Positions 52,056 through 59,908 of a DNA stretch of 64,000 nucleotides are shown here, piece by piece (the first letter of the stretch is position 1; each line of letters opens with the position of its first letter). Below the pieces are notes generated by a model that saw only the letters and a list, made by a program, of their open reading frames with translations, was not told where the DNA came from and did not search any database. Where the stretch lies: assembly GCF_004358695.1 (NCBI RefSeq), contig NZ_SNAA01000003.1, positions 62,001 to 126,000 on the forward strand, given 5' to 3'. This DNA is from Palleronia sediminis (lineage in GTDB: Bacteria > Pseudomonadota > Alphaproteobacteria > Rhodobacterales > Rhodobacteraceae). Made by a program: the position numbers and the translations under genes.

Positions 52056-52568
52056 TCAGCCCCGGTCGGGAAGCAGCCCCTCGGGCGGATCCGCCACGAT
52101 GCGCCCCGCCGCCAGGTCGACGGTCGGCACGATGGCGCGGGTAAAGGGCAAAAGCGCGGTTTCGGACGTGCCGGGCAGGCGCAGTTCCAGCAGGTCCGCG
52201 CCGGGGTTCTCGAGCACGGCTTTCACTTTTCCGATCTCGACACCGCCTGAATCAAAGACCGGGAGCCCGATAAGATCAGAAAAGTAATATTCGTCGTCCT
52301 CGAGCGCCGGCAGGCGGTCGCGCGGCGCGAACAGCCGCGTGCCTCTCAGGGCGTCGGCCTCTTCCTTGGTGGCGATGCCCGTCATGCGCGCGGCATAGCC
52401 GTCCTTGACGGGGCGGGTGAGCGTCACGTCGAACCTGCGCCGGCCGTCTTCGGTCTCGAGGGGCCCGTAATCGGCGATGGCCGACGGCTCGGCGCAATAG
52501 CTTTTCAGCCGGACCTCGCCGCGTACCCCGAACGAGCCCGCGATCATGCCGACGCAGGCGCGGGTCAC
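52056..52568 (-). CDS. rimM: Ribosome maturation factor RimM
   Basis: The 170-residue protein has the RimM beta-barrel ([22 protein letters not shown], residues 4-25) and the PRC-barrel-like C-terminal half with [16 protein letters not shown]. It helps assemble the 30S head and binds uS19. The start is GTG at 52568, which overlaps the stop of a small upstream ORF by GTGA. It lies behind a terminator that ends rpsP, so partial read-through or a separate promoter is needed. Confidence 0.93.
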   Translation of the reverse strand: MTRACVGMIAGSFGVRGEVRLKSYCAEPSAIADYGPLETEDGRRRFDVTLTRPVKDGYAARMTGIATKEEADALRGTRLFAPRDRLPALEDDEYYFSDLIGLPVFDSGGVEIGKVKAVLENPGADLLELRLPGTSETALLPFTRAIVPTVDLAAGRIVADPPEGLLPDRG

Positions 52569-52681
52569 GAGGGATCGCCCGGTGCGGCGCCGCGATGGGG
52601 TTGCGCGATGGAATGGCCCATGGACAGACCTCCCGACAGGAAAAGGCCCGCGCCGTGTACGGCGCGGGCCAAAGCGGTCAT
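52565..52681 (-). CDS. Possible small coupled ORF between rpsP and rimM
   Basis: A 38-codon frame starts in the rpsP stop (ATGA) and ends on the rimM start (GTGA). An internal ATG at 52621 has GGGAGG seven bases upstream and would give 18 residues ([18 protein letters not shown]). It may be a leader peptide that delivers ribosomes to the GTG start of rimM, which itself has no clear ribosome-binding site. The longer form would read through the terminator stem. This could also be chance. Confidence 0.3.
   Translation of the reverse strand: MTALARAVHGAGLFLSGGLSMGHSIAQPHRGAAPGDPS
52641..52670 (-). terminator. Terminator or attenuator between rpsP and rimM
   Basis: GGCCCGCGCCGT pairs with ACGGCGCGGGCC (12-bp, 2-base nominal loop, so in practice 11 bp with a TGTA loop), and on the minus strand TTTT follows. 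It stands eight bases after the rpsP stop. Since rimM-trmD follow, partial read-through is likely. Confidence 0.85.
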
Positions 52682-53052
52682 TCCTCGGCCGTGGCCTCGG
52701 CGGGGGCGGCCGCCGCCTCGGCCTTGGCGGCACGCTCGGCCGCGCGCTCGGTCGCCTTCTTGCCGGGCTCGGCCTTCTTGAGGTTGGCGCGTTCCTTTTT
52801 GGGCAGCACTTCGGCGGCCTCGAGGAAACGGCTCACCCGGTCGGTCGGCTGGGCGCCCTGGGCCAGCCAATGCTTGATGCGGTCGATATCCATGATGACG
52901 CGACGCTCGTCATCCTTGGCCAGAAGCGGGTTGTAGGTGCCCAGCTTTTCGAGAAAGCGGCCATCGCGCGCATAGCGGCTGTCGGCGGCGACGATGGAAT
53001 AATGCGGACGCTTCTTCGAGCCGCCGCGGGCGAGACGGATTTTCATGGCCAT
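52678..53052 (-). CDS. rpsP: 30S ribosomal protein S16 (bS16)
   Basis: The 124-residue protein has the bS16 core ([39 protein letters not shown]) and a C-terminal tail of about 40 residues rich in Lys, Ala and Glu, usual in alphaproteobacteria. AGGAG lies upstream of the ATG at 53052. It starts one base after the end of the chorismate mutase gene. A terminator follows. Confidence 0.98.
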   Translation of the reverse strand: MAMKIRLARGGSKKRPHYSIVAADSRYARDGRFLEKLGTYNPLLAKDDERRVIMDIDRIKHWLAQGAQPTDRVSRFLEAAEVLPKKERANLKKAEPGKKATERAAERAAKAEAAAAPAEATAEE

Positions 53053-53053
53053 T

Positions 53054-53356
53054 TTATTGATCTCCTGAGATTTTCTTGTGATGTCGAATGACCTCATCGA
53101 TGATGAAGGCCAGGAACTTCTTGGCGAAGGCGGGGTCGAGATCGGCGCGCCGTGCCAGATCCTCGAGCCGGGCGATCTGTTCGGCCTCGCGGGCCGGATC
53201 GCTGGGCGGCAGGTCGTGATCGGATTTCAGGCGCCCGACCTCTTGCGTGTGCTTGAACCGTTCGCCCAGCGTGTAGACGAGGATCGCGTCGAGCCGGTCG
53301 ATGCTGGCGCGGTGGGATTTCAGCAATTCCGCGGCGCGGGCGGCATGGTCGGTCAT
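53054..53356 (-). CDS. Chorismate mutase (AroQ class)
   Basis: The 100-residue all-helical protein fits AroQ-type chorismate mutase: [21 protein letters not shown] in helix 1 with R16 and R33-region, K44 in GRLKSD, and [10 protein letters not shown]. It would convert chorismate to prephenate for Phe and Tyr. The stand-alone gene between ffh and rpsP is common in Rhodobacteraceae. It overlaps the GNAT gene by ATGA. Confidence 0.9.
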   Translation of the reverse strand: MTDHAARAAELLKSHRASIDRLDAILVYTLGERFKHTQEVGRLKSDHDLPPSDPAREAEQIARLEDLARRADLDPAFAKKFLAFIIDEVIRHHKKISGDQ

Positions 53357-53886
53357 GCGGCCCTCCGGTGTCGATAGACCACGGTTTCACGCGCATCCTC
53401 GCCCGGCGGGCGGGCGGCGGCGTCGTCGCGCCGGGCGCCAAGCCGTTCGGCCAGGGCGATCGACCGGGCGTTCTGCGGATGGATATAGCTCACCGCCGTT
53501 TCCCAGCCGAGCGTTCCGAACGCATGATCGCGCGCGGCGGCGGCCGCCTCGCCCGCGATGCCGCGCCCTTCGGCCTCGGGCCAGATGAGCCAGCCAAGCT
53601 CGCGCTCGGGCCAGCCCGAGGGATACCACGGACCGACCATGCCGAGGCAGGTCGACGGGGCGGCGCGCTCGGTCACGGCGAACATGCCGAACCCGCGCAA
53701 TTCCCAATGCCCCAGCTCGACCCCGAAGGCCCGCCACGCGGCATGCGGGTCGAGCACCCCGCCGGCAAAGCGGGACCGGTCCGAGGTCATGAAGGCCATG
53801 AACCCGTCCAGATCGCCCGCCTCGGGGCGACGCAGGATCAGCCGTTCCGTCTCGATGACGGGGGAGGGGCCGCGGTCGGGTGTCAT
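53353..53886 (-). CDS. GNAT-family N-acetyltransferase
   Basis: The 177-residue protein has the RimJ/RimL-like GNAT pattern: IETERLILRRPEAGDLDGFMAF at the start, LGWLIWPEAEGRGIAGEAAAAARDHAF as acetyl-CoA site and YIHPQNARSIALAERLGA at the end. Substrate unknown. It overlaps ffh and the chorismate mutase gene by four bases each, and so is part of the ffh operon. Confidence 0.9.
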   Translation of the reverse strand: MTPDRGPSPVIETERLILRRPEAGDLDGFMAFMTSDRSRFAGGVLDPHAAWRAFGVELGHWELRGFGMFAVTERAAPSTCLGMVGPWYPSGWPERELGWLIWPEAEGRGIAGEAAAAARDHAFGTLGWETAVSYIHPQNARSIALAERLGARRDDAAARPPGEDARETVVYRHRRAA

Positions 53887-55367
53887 TTCTTCTTTCCAAA
53901 GCCGCTGAGACCCGGCGGCAGCGCCGATCCGCCGCCGAACGGGTTGCCGCCCATGCCGCCGAGACCGGGCATCTTGCCCATCTGGGCCTGCGCCTCGCGC
54001 ATCTGTTCCTCGGTGGGGCCGTCCTTGCCGAACATCCCCGACATCGCGCGCTTGAGCATCCCGCCCTTGCCGAGCTTCTTCATCATGTCGCCCATCTGGC
54101 GTTGCATCTTGAGAAGCTTGTTCAACTCGGACACCTCGAGCCCGGCCCCCGCCGCGATCCGCTTCTTGCGGCTGGCCTGGAGAAGCTGCGGATTGGCGCG
54201 TTCGGTCTTGGTCATCGAGTTGATGAGCGCGATCTGGCGGCGCAGGATCGAATCGTCCATGCCGGCATCGGCCATCTGCTTGGCCGCCTTGCCCATGCCC
54301 GGCATCATGGACATCATCGATTCCATGCCGCCCATCTCCATCATCTGTTCGAGTTGGCTCTTGAGGTCGTTCATGTTGAACTGACCTTTCTGGAACCGCT
54401 TCATCATCCGTTCGGCCTGCTCGGCCTCGAGCGTCTGCTGGGCCTTTTCGACCAGCGCGACGATGTCGCCCATGCCGAGGATGCGGCCCGCGATCCGCTC
54501 GGGCTCGAAGGTTTCGAGCGCGTCCATCTTTTCGCCGAGGCCGACGAACTTGATCGGCTTCCCCGTGACCTCGCGCATCGACAGCGCGGCGCCGCCGCGG
54601 CCGTCGCCATCCATCCGGGTCAGCACGACGCCGGTCACGCCGATCTTGTCATCGAACTCGGTCGCGACGTTCACCGCGTCCTGCCCGGTCAGCCCGTCCA
54701 CCACCAGCAGCGTCTCGCGCGGATTGGCGACGTCGCGCACCTCGGCGGCCTGGGCGATGAGTTCGGCGTCGATATGCAGCCGCCCGGCGGTGTCGAGCAT
54801 GTACACGTCATAGCCCCCGAGGCTCGCCTGCGTCTTGGCGCGGCGGGCGATCTGCACGGGGGTCTCGCCGGGAACGATGGGCAGGGTATCGACGCCGATC
54901 TGCCGACCGAGGATCTGAAGCTGTTCCATCGCGGCGGGGCGGTTCGTGTCGAGCGAGGCCATCAGCACGCGTTTCTTGTCGCGTTCGGTCAGGCGGCGCG
55001 CGAGCTTGGCGGTGGTCGTCGTCTTGCCCGATCCCTGCAGGCCGACCATGAGGATCGGCGCGGGGACCTGGTCGATCCGCAGCTTGCCCGGTTCGGGATC
55101 GTCGCCGGCGAGCGTGCGGATCAGTTCGTCATGGACGATCTTGACGACCTGCTGGCCGGGCGTCACCGATTTCGTCACCGCGGCGCCGGTCGCCTTGTCC
55201 TGCACCCGCTTGACGAAGTTGCGGGCGACGGGCAGCGACACGTCGGCCTCGAGAAGCGCGACGCGGACCTCGCGCAGGGCCGTGCGAACGTCATCCTCGG
55301 ACAGGGCGCCCTGCTTGGTCAGGCGGTCGAAGACTCCGCCAAGGCGCTCGGAGAGGTTTTCGAACAT
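53883..55367 (-). CDS. ffh: Signal recognition particle protein Ffh
   Basis: The 494-residue protein has the N domain, the G domain with GLQGSGKTTT (about 109-118), DTAGRLHIDAELI and the TKMDGDGRGG-like TRMDGDGRGGAAL motif, and a methionine-rich M domain (GGMESMMSMMPGMGK, RQMGDMMKKLGKGGMLKRAM) for signal peptides and 4.5S RNA. It targets membrane proteins to SecYEG via FtsY. It heads a minus-strand run of GNAT, chorismate mutase and rpsP. No ffs RNA gene was seen nearby. Confidence 0.98.
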   Translation of the reverse strand: MFENLSERLGGVFDRLTKQGALSEDDVRTALREVRVALLEADVSLPVARNFVKRVQDKATGAAVTKSVTPGQQVVKIVHDELIRTLAGDDPEPGKLRIDQVPAPILMVGLQGSGKTTTTAKLARRLTERDKKRVLMASLDTNRPAAMEQLQILGRQIGVDTLPIVPGETPVQIARRAKTQASLGGYDVYMLDTAGRLHIDAELIAQAAEVRDVANPRETLLVVDGLTGQDAVNVATEFDDKIGVTGVVLTRMDGDGRGGAALSMREVTGKPIKFVGLGEKMDALETFEPERIAGRILGMGDIVALVEKAQQTLEAEQAERMMKRFQKGQFNMNDLKSQLEQMMEMGGMESMMSMMPGMGKAAKQMADAGMDDSILRRQIALINSMTKTERANPQLLQASRKKRIAAGAGLEVSELNKLLKMQRQMGDMMKKLGKGGMLKRAMSGMFGKDGPTEEQMREAQAQMGKMPGLGGMGGNPFGGGSALPPGLSGFGKKK

Positions 55368-55509
55368 GATCGGCCCTCCCGCAGGGATGACAACGGATGA
55401 CGCCCCCGTGGGCGAAACTCGCTGACGGGGGGCGATCCCGGCCCATGCCGGGACCGGAAGCCTGCGGACTCCCGGAACGGGGTCGAGTTATGGCCGGAGC
55501 GGCCCCGTG

Positions 55510-56109
55510 TCAAGACCGCCCCGGCAGCGGCTCAGGCGGCCTGCGCCGCGGGCCCGCGAATGGACGAAAGGGCCGTTTCGGGTCGGCATCCATCTCGGCC
55601 TTCGTGACGAAGGTCACGTCGTCGATGCCGATGAAGCCCAGGACATGACGCAGATACGGCGTGGCGAAGTCGATCGGCGAGCCGACCGCGGTGCCGCCGG
55701 AGGCGAACGCGACGATGACACGCTTGCCCGACAACAGCCCCTCCGGCCCAGTAGAGGTATAGCGGAACGTCTCGCCGGGGCGGGCCACGAGGTCGATCCA
55801 TGCCTTGAGCGCGACGGGCAGCATGAAATTATATACCGGCAGGCCGATGACGAGGGTATCGGACGCGCGGATCTCGGCGATCAGCTCGTCGGACAGTTGC
55901 AGCCGTGCCGCCTGTTCGGGGGTGCGCTCGGCCGCGGGGACGAGCCGCGCGTCGACCCAATCCGCATCGACGAAGGGCAGGGACGCGGTCAGGTCGCGCG
56001 TCACGACATGGGCGGGCGCCAGGTGCTCGACGATACGGTCGGTCAGGGCGCGGCTGGTCGAGGTGGCAAGGGGCGCCGAGGAATCGACGCGCAGGACGGT
56101 GTCGGTCAT
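55510..56109 (-). CDS. FMN-dependent NADH-azoreductase-like flavoprotein
   Basis: The 199-residue protein has the flavodoxin-like fold of AzoR: the FMN phosphate loop SSAPLATSTSRALTD, IGLPVYNFMLPVALKAWIDLVARPGETF and the GGTAVG loop. Such enzymes reduce quinones and azo compounds with NADH, a protection against electrophiles. I chose ATG 56109 with GGAG upstream. A 12-bp palindrome lies about 65 bases before the start. Confidence 0.87.
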   Translation of the reverse strand: MTDTVLRVDSSAPLATSTSRALTDRIVEHLAPAHVVTRDLTASLPFVDADWVDARLVPAAERTPEQAARLQLSDELIAEIRASDTLVIGLPVYNFMLPVALKAWIDLVARPGETFRYTSTGPEGLLSGKRVIVAFASGGTAVGSPIDFATPYLRHVLGFIGIDDVTFVTKAEMDADPKRPFRPFAGPRRRPPEPLPGRS

Positions 56110-56172
56110 AAGGTGCTCCGGTAAAAAATTCATGCCCGGAACATGACATTGTGCGGCGCGGTGAAAAATAGC

Positions 56173-56184
56173 CGTGCCGGCACG
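56173..56184. promoter_or_regulatory. 12-bp palindrome upstream of azoreductase gene
   Basis: CGTGCCGGCACG is a perfect palindrome 64-75 bases before the azoR-like start and after the DoxX gene. It could be an operator or a small hairpin (TTTTT follows on the minus strand) at the end of doxX. Confidence 0.3.
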
Positions 56185-56208
56185 ATGCCTGTGCATTTGC
56201 GCGCAGAT

Positions 56209-56556
56209 CTACCGGTCGGCGCGCTTGCGGTTGGCGCTGTGCCCGATCATCAGCGCGGTGGTGGCGACCAGCAGCGCGGCAAGGTGCCAGACCGGAGGGC
56301 CGACAAAGGCGAGCTTGGCGACAAAGCCGACCGCCATCGCCGCGATCAGGAAAAAGCCCGCGACCCCGGCGGCCGGGGTCCAAAGGGCAAGCGCCCCCAG
56401 AACCTCGACCGTGCCGGTGACGAAACGCGGCCATTGGCCAAAGCCCAGATCGTTATAAAGCGCGATGGCCGGCTCGGCGCCCAGCAGCTTTTGCAGCCCG
56501 AAGAACAGGAAGAACCCCGTCAGGACGACGCGCAGCGCGATAAAGACGGCGGGCAT
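56209..56556 (-). CDS. DoxX-family membrane protein
   Basis: The 115-residue protein has four hydrophobic helices and the DoxX-like pattern GFFLFFGLQKLLG at the start and TGTVEVLGALALW in the middle. Function is not certain; DoxX proteins have been linked to thiosulfate metabolism and to thiol stress. It stands directly after the next upstream gene with no gap and before the azoreductase-like gene, all on the minus strand, and they may form one unit. Confidence 0.82.
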   Translation of the reverse strand: MPAVFIALRVVLTGFFLFFGLQKLLGAEPAIALYNDLGFGQWPRFVTGTVEVLGALALWTPAAGVAGFFLIAAMAVGFVAKLAFVGPPVWHLAALLVATTALMIGHSANRKRADR

Positions 56557-57108
56557 CTAGTGATCGTTGCGGGCGGTGCGGGTCACGGCGGCGAAATTCA
56601 TGTCGCGCTGCCTGTCGAGATCCTCGGATAGCCCGCTCAGCCGTTCGTTCAGCGCGTCGAGCTCGTCGTCGATCTGCTGCCCCATGGCATCGTCGTCCTC
56701 GTCGGCCCGCCCCCCCCGCAGGCGATCCGTGACGCGGTCGCGGAGGTCGGCGGCGCGGTCGGGGGCAAAGATCGCGGTCAGCGCGATGGGCACGATCGTC
56801 ATGATGCCGACGCCCGCGAGGATGCGCGTCGCGGTCGAGGTGTCGCCCGCGCGGGCATAGGCCGTCTCGGCGCGGGAATAGGCCCCGTGCCCCGCCGCCT
56901 CGATCCGATGGGCTAGCGCATCGAGCCGCGCCGTGATGCGGTCGAGATTGGTATCGGGCTCGTCATGCAGCAGGTCGCGCAGCCGGTCGCCCCAGCGCGC
57001 GGGCAGGGACCGCGAGCGTTCGGGCGCATAGGCGATGGCGGCCGCGGCGGCGGCGGGAACCAGAACGGCGGCGGCGGCGATCGCGGCATTGCGGGCAAAG
57101 GGTGTCAT
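56557..57108 (-). CDS. Membrane protein of unknown function
   Basis: The 183-residue protein has a hydrophobic alanine-rich segment (IAAAAVLVPAAAAAAIAYA) and a second helix (ILAGVGIMTIVPIALTAIFA), with helical acidic tails (DDELDALNERLSGLSEDLD) that look like a coiled coil. The start at 57108 has GGAGAGG upstream; ATG at 57120 does not. No family recognised. The DoxX gene begins directly after its stop. Confidence 0.7.
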   Translation of the reverse strand: MTPFARNAAIAAAAVLVPAAAAAAIAYAPERSRSLPARWGDRLRDLLHDEPDTNLDRITARLDALAHRIEAAGHGAYSRAETAYARAGDTSTATRILAGVGIMTIVPIALTAIFAPDRAADLRDRVTDRLRGGRADEDDDAMGQQIDDELDALNERLSGLSEDLDRQRDMNFAAVTRTARNDH

Positions 57109-57245
57109 GGGCCTCTCCATCGGGGCATGTTACATCGTCTCGGAGAGCCAATGATCGGGGTGACAACCGGTTCCTGCCCGATGACGCGTTCCGGCGTTTC
57201 CGGGCGATTCGCCGCCCCGTGGCAGACCAATGACGGAGGAGATGC

Positions 57246-58154
57246 ATGGGGCCCGGCACTTGGGACGAGATCAGGACGGCCTATCACGTCGCGCGGCGCG
57301 GCACGGTCAGCGGGGCCGCGCAGCACCTTGGCGTGCATCATGCAACCGTGATCCGGCATATCGACGCGCTCGAGGCGCGGCTGGGCGTCAAGCTGTTCCA
57401 GCGCCATGCGCGGGGATATACGGCGACCGAGGCGGGGCAGGACCTGTTCCGCGTGGCCAAGGCGACCGACGACCAGTTCGCCCAGCTTTCGGCAAGGCTG
57501 CGTGACGGCGGGCTGGGCCTGTCGGGCGAACTTGTCGTGACGACCCTCGATTTCCTGTCGCCATGGCTCGTCCCGGCGCTGGTCGCGTTCCGCGCGGCGC
57601 ATCCGCAGATCGTGCTGCGGGTGATTTCCGACGCGCGGGTGTTCCGGCTGGAATACGGCGAGGCGCATCTCGCGATTCGCGCGGGCGCCGCGCCGAACGA
57701 GCCCGACAATGTCGTTCAGAGCTTCGGCGCCGTCAGTTTCGCGCTCTATGCCGCGCGGTCTTATGTCGAGGCGCATGGGATGCCCGCATCGGAAACGGAT
57801 CTGGACGGACATCTCTTCGTCGGGCCGGACGATGCCGAGGCCCGCGCACCATTTCACCGCTGGCTGACCCAGACCCAGCCGCGCGAGGCGGTCGTGCTGC
57901 GGTCCAACAGCGAAAGGCTGATGCGCGCCGCCATACTGCAAGGCAGCGGGCTCGGCTTTCTCGCGACCGATGACGGTGCGGCGCAGCCCGACCTGGTCGA
58001 GATCCTGCCGCCGCGCCCCGAATGGCGCGTTCCGATCTGGCTCGTCACCCATGTGGACCTGCACCGGACCTCGAAAGTGCAGGCGATTCTCGCGCATCTC
58101 AAAGCCTTTCCGGCGGGGCCGGGCGGTCCGGGAATGCCCGGCGGAGACGCATGA
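57246..58154 (+). CDS. LysR-family transcriptional regulator
   Basis: The 302-residue protein has an N-terminal winged HTH (AYHVARRGTVSGAAQHLGVHHATVIRHIDALEARLGVKLFQRH, residues about 12-54) and a periplasmic-binding-fold effector domain (about 90-290). GGAGGA lies before the ATG. LysR regulators often control the divergent neighbour, here the unknown membrane protein with doxX and the azoreductase gene; that is a reasonable guess. The HTH has His residues in place of the more usual SxS (GVHHATV). Confidence 0.9.
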   Translation: MGPGTWDEIRTAYHVARRGTVSGAAQHLGVHHATVIRHIDALEARLGVKLFQRHARGYTATEAGQDLFRVAKATDDQFAQLSARLRDGGLGLSGELVVTTLDFLSPWLVPALVAFRAAHPQIVLRVISDARVFRLEYGEAHLAIRAGAAPNEPDNVVQSFGAVSFALYAARSYVEAHGMPASETDLDGHLFVGPDDAEARAPFHRWLTQTQPREAVVLRSNSERLMRAAILQGSGLGFLATDDGAAQPDLVEILPPRPEWRVPIWLVTHVDLHRTSKVQAILAHLKAFPAGPGGPGMPGGDA

Positions 58155-58311
58155 ACGCCGTCGAGGTCATTGATATCGGGACAAAATCCTGACGCAGTCG
58201 ACCAATGCAGTCGACCAATGTTGTTTTCGTGCATCATCTGGACAGTAGGGCATTGCACGGCCCGCGCGGGATGCGTAAGCCACTCTTGTCTTTTCCCAGA
58301 GGGGGTTTCCC
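58155..58311. promoter_or_regulatory. Upstream region of first mini-gene, with tandem repeat
   Basis: These 157 bases include a perfect 13-bp tandem repeat (CAGTCGACCAATG twice, 58195-58220). It is followed by TTGTTT (58221-58226), a possible -35, and GAGGGGG before the ATG at 58312. The repeat may bind a regulator. Confidence 0.4.
58195..58220 (+). repeat. Tandem 13-bp direct repeat
   Basis: CAGTCGACCAATG occurs twice with no spacer (58195-58207 and 58208-58220), 92 bases before the first mini-gene. Its spacing of 13 bases is slightly over one helical turn. Confidence 0.85.
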
Positions 58312-58569
58312 ATGAAAACGATCGCTTTTGCCGCTTCGGCTGCTCTCGTCACCGCCCAGGCCGCCATGGCCGGCTCCTACGCGCCCGCCGTTGACTGCTC
58401 GGTCACGCCGAACGCGCCCGAATGTGCCGTCGTGACCGCCGCCCCGGTCCAGACCGGTTCGCTCGGCCTCGGCACCGCCGGCGCCATCGCGGGTGGCCTG
58501 CTGGCCGCCGGCGTGCTGGCCGCCGTCCTGTCGAACGACGACGACGACGACGACAGCACGACCGAGTGA
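58312..58569 (+). CDS. Secreted mini-protein, paralogue 1
   Basis: The 85-residue protein has a signal peptide (ends AMA-G at 21), a 30-residue mature part with two cysteines (C29 and C38 in VDCSVTPNAPECAVV), a glycine/alanine membrane-like helix (GLGTAGAIAGGLLAAGVLAAVLS) and a tail of six aspartates plus STTE. A nearly identical gene lies 128 bases on. I know no family. Its own terminator follows. It is probably an envelope protein spanning a membrane once, or cell-surface; this is inference. Confidence 0.75.
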   Translation: MKTIAFAASAALVTAQAAMAGSYAPAVDCSVTPNAPECAVVTAAPVQTGSLGLGTAGAIAGGLLAAGVLAAVLSNDDDDDDSTTE

Positions 58570-58607
58570 TTGCGGCAGGAGCGCAACGCTCCGCGATTGT
58601 TCGGAGG

Positions 58608-58637
58608 AAAGGCGCCTACGGGGCGCCTTTTCTTTTT
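58608..58637 (+). terminator. Rho-independent terminator after first mini-gene
   Basis: AAAGGCGCC (58608-58616) pairs with GGCGCCTTT (58622-58630), loop TACGG, followed by TCTTTTT. Confidence 0.9.
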
Positions 58638-58697
58638 GCACGCCCATCACATCTGGGTTATTCGACTCGGTGTAACCTTATCCACTTGGTGAGACAT

Positions 58698-58973
58698 ATG
58701 AAAATCATGCAAACCCTCGCAGTGGCCGCTTCGGCCGCTCTCGTCACCGCCCAGGCCGCCATGGCCGGCTCCTTCGCCCCGGCCGTCGATTGCTCGGTCA
58801 CGCCCAACGCGCCCGAGTGCGCCGTTGTGACCGCTGCCCCGATGGAAGTCGCGCCCATGGGCCTCGGCACCGCCGGCTACATCGCGGGTGGCCTGCTGGC
58901 CGCCGGTGTCCTCGCCGCCGTTCTGTCGAACGACGACGACGACGACGACAGCACCACGCCCGGTTCGCAGTAA
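58698..58973 (+). CDS. Secreted mini-protein, paralogue 2
   Basis: The 91-residue protein is a near copy of the previous one: signal peptide, the same VDCSVTPNAPECAVVTAAP segment, the glycine-zipper-like helix (GLGTAGYIAGGLLAAGVLAAVLS) and six aspartates, but with MEVAPM in place of VQTGSL and PGSQ at the end. Differences in third codon positions show that the copy is not very recent and that the protein is under selection. It is followed by its own hairpin. Confidence 0.75.
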   Translation: MKIMQTLAVAASAALVTAQAAMAGSFAPAVDCSVTPNAPECAVVTAAPMEVAPMGLGTAGYIAGGLLAAGVLAAVLSNDDDDDDSTTPGSQ

Positions 58974-59000
58974 TAGCGACGGTTTTCCGGCACGCGATGG

Positions 59001-59024
59001 AAAGGGCGCCTTCGGGCGCCCTTT
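59001..59024. terminator. Hairpin between mini-gene 2 and arsR
   Basis: AAAGGGCGCC (59001-59010) pairs with GGCGCCCTTT (59015-59024) around a TTCG tetraloop. The stem is very stable; T-runs are short, so it may act in both directions on the convergent pair. Confidence 0.75.
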
Positions 59025-59039
59025 CTGCGTTGGGGGCGG

Positions 59040-59375
59040 TCAGTCGACCGGTGGCGACAGGCGCTCGGCGGCGAGGAACCGTTCGTAATCGTCGAGGTGG
59101 ATCGGCTCGAACTGGCCGAATCCCTGGATCCAGACCGTCGCCTTTGCCATCGCGTCCGGTTCGAGCTTGCACCACACGACCCGTCCGCGTCGTTCTTGCA
59201 CGACCAGCCCGGCTCGCGTCAGCACCCCGAGATGTTTCGAGATCGCGGCCAGTGACATGGCGAAGGGCGCCGCCACATCCGTCACCGCCATGTCGTCCTC
59301 GAGCAGCATGGCGAGGATCGCCCGCCGCGTCGGATCGGCCAGCGCCGAAAAGATGATATCGAGATCGCGCGACAT
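59040..59375 (-). CDS. ArsR-family winged-helix regulator
   Basis: The 111-residue protein has the ArsR fold: FSALADPTRRAILAMLLEDDMAVTDVAAPFAMSLAAISKHLGVLTRAGLVVQERRGR, then a C-terminal helical dimer region. The cysteine pair C-x-C of metal sensors is absent (only one Cys, in VVWCKLE), so it belongs to the non-metal group often paired with SRPBCC-domain proteins. No such partner is adjacent. I chose ATG 59375. Confidence 0.9.
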   Translation of the reverse strand: MSRDLDIIFSALADPTRRAILAMLLEDDMAVTDVAAPFAMSLAAISKHLGVLTRAGLVVQERRGRVVWCKLEPDAMAKATVWIQGFGQFEPIHLDDYERFLAAERLSPPVD

Positions 59376-59525
59376 GGCCCGACCTAGAAGCGGGCGGGGC
59401 GCCACGTCAATGCGGCATCGCGCCGGTCGTTCAACCGCCGGGTTGAGTGAGCCGGTGCCGAGCGACTACCCGGTCGAGGGGCAACTCCGGCACAAAACAT
59501 AATAAACCCAATATGATAGATCGGA

Positions 59526-59554
59526 TTGACGCCCCCGAAAGCTCGACATAAGGT
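59526..59554 (+). promoter_or_regulatory. Candidate promoter of the F0 operon
   Basis: TTGACG (59526-59531) and a -10 candidate around CATAAGGT (59547-59554) lie 30-58 bases before the atpI start. An AT-rich stretch precedes it (about 59494-59520), which could act as an UP element. The -35 lies in CGGATTGAC, also found before atpH. Confidence 0.5.
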
Positions 59555-59583
59555 CCGCCCGACCGATCGGGGGGTCTACTGAC

Positions 59584-59904
59584 ATGGTGGACGACGCGAC
59601 ACGCGCACGCATGGCGGCGCTGGAAAAGCGGCTGGCCGAGAAACGCCGCGAGGCGCAACCGGCCCCGAAGACGGGACAGGGCTATTCGGGGGCGGAGATC
59701 GCCTATCGCATGGTCATCGAGCTTGTGGTCGGTCTGCTGATCGGCTTTGGCATCGGATACGGTCTGGACACCCTTTTCGGGACCATGCCGATTTTCCTGG
59801 TGCTGTTCATATTTCTGGGGTTCGCCGCGGGCATCAAGGTGATGATGCGCACGGCGAAAGAGGTCAGGCTGGGGGACGCCCCGCCAACGGACGAGAGGGA
59901 CTGA
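59584..59904 (+). CDS. atpI: ATP synthase assembly protein AtpI
   Basis: The 106-residue protein has a charged N-terminus ([13 protein letters not shown]) and two membrane helices ([38 protein letters not shown]), the AtpI pattern. It helps assemble the c-ring and may carry magnesium. It is the first gene of the F0 operon and is five bases from atpB. Confidence 0.93.
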   Translation: MVDDATRARMAALEKRLAEKRREAQPAPKTGQGYSGAEIAYRMVIELVVGLLIGFGIGYGLDTLFGTMPIFLVLFIFLGFAAGIKVMMRTAKEVRLGDAPPTDERD

Positions 59905-59908
59905 GGGC

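Noticed and set aside
55368-55509. 4.5S RNA or another small RNA gene upstream of ffh
   Set aside because: The 142-base gap has only short GC repeats and lacks the conserved GGAA tetraloop hairpin of SRP RNA.
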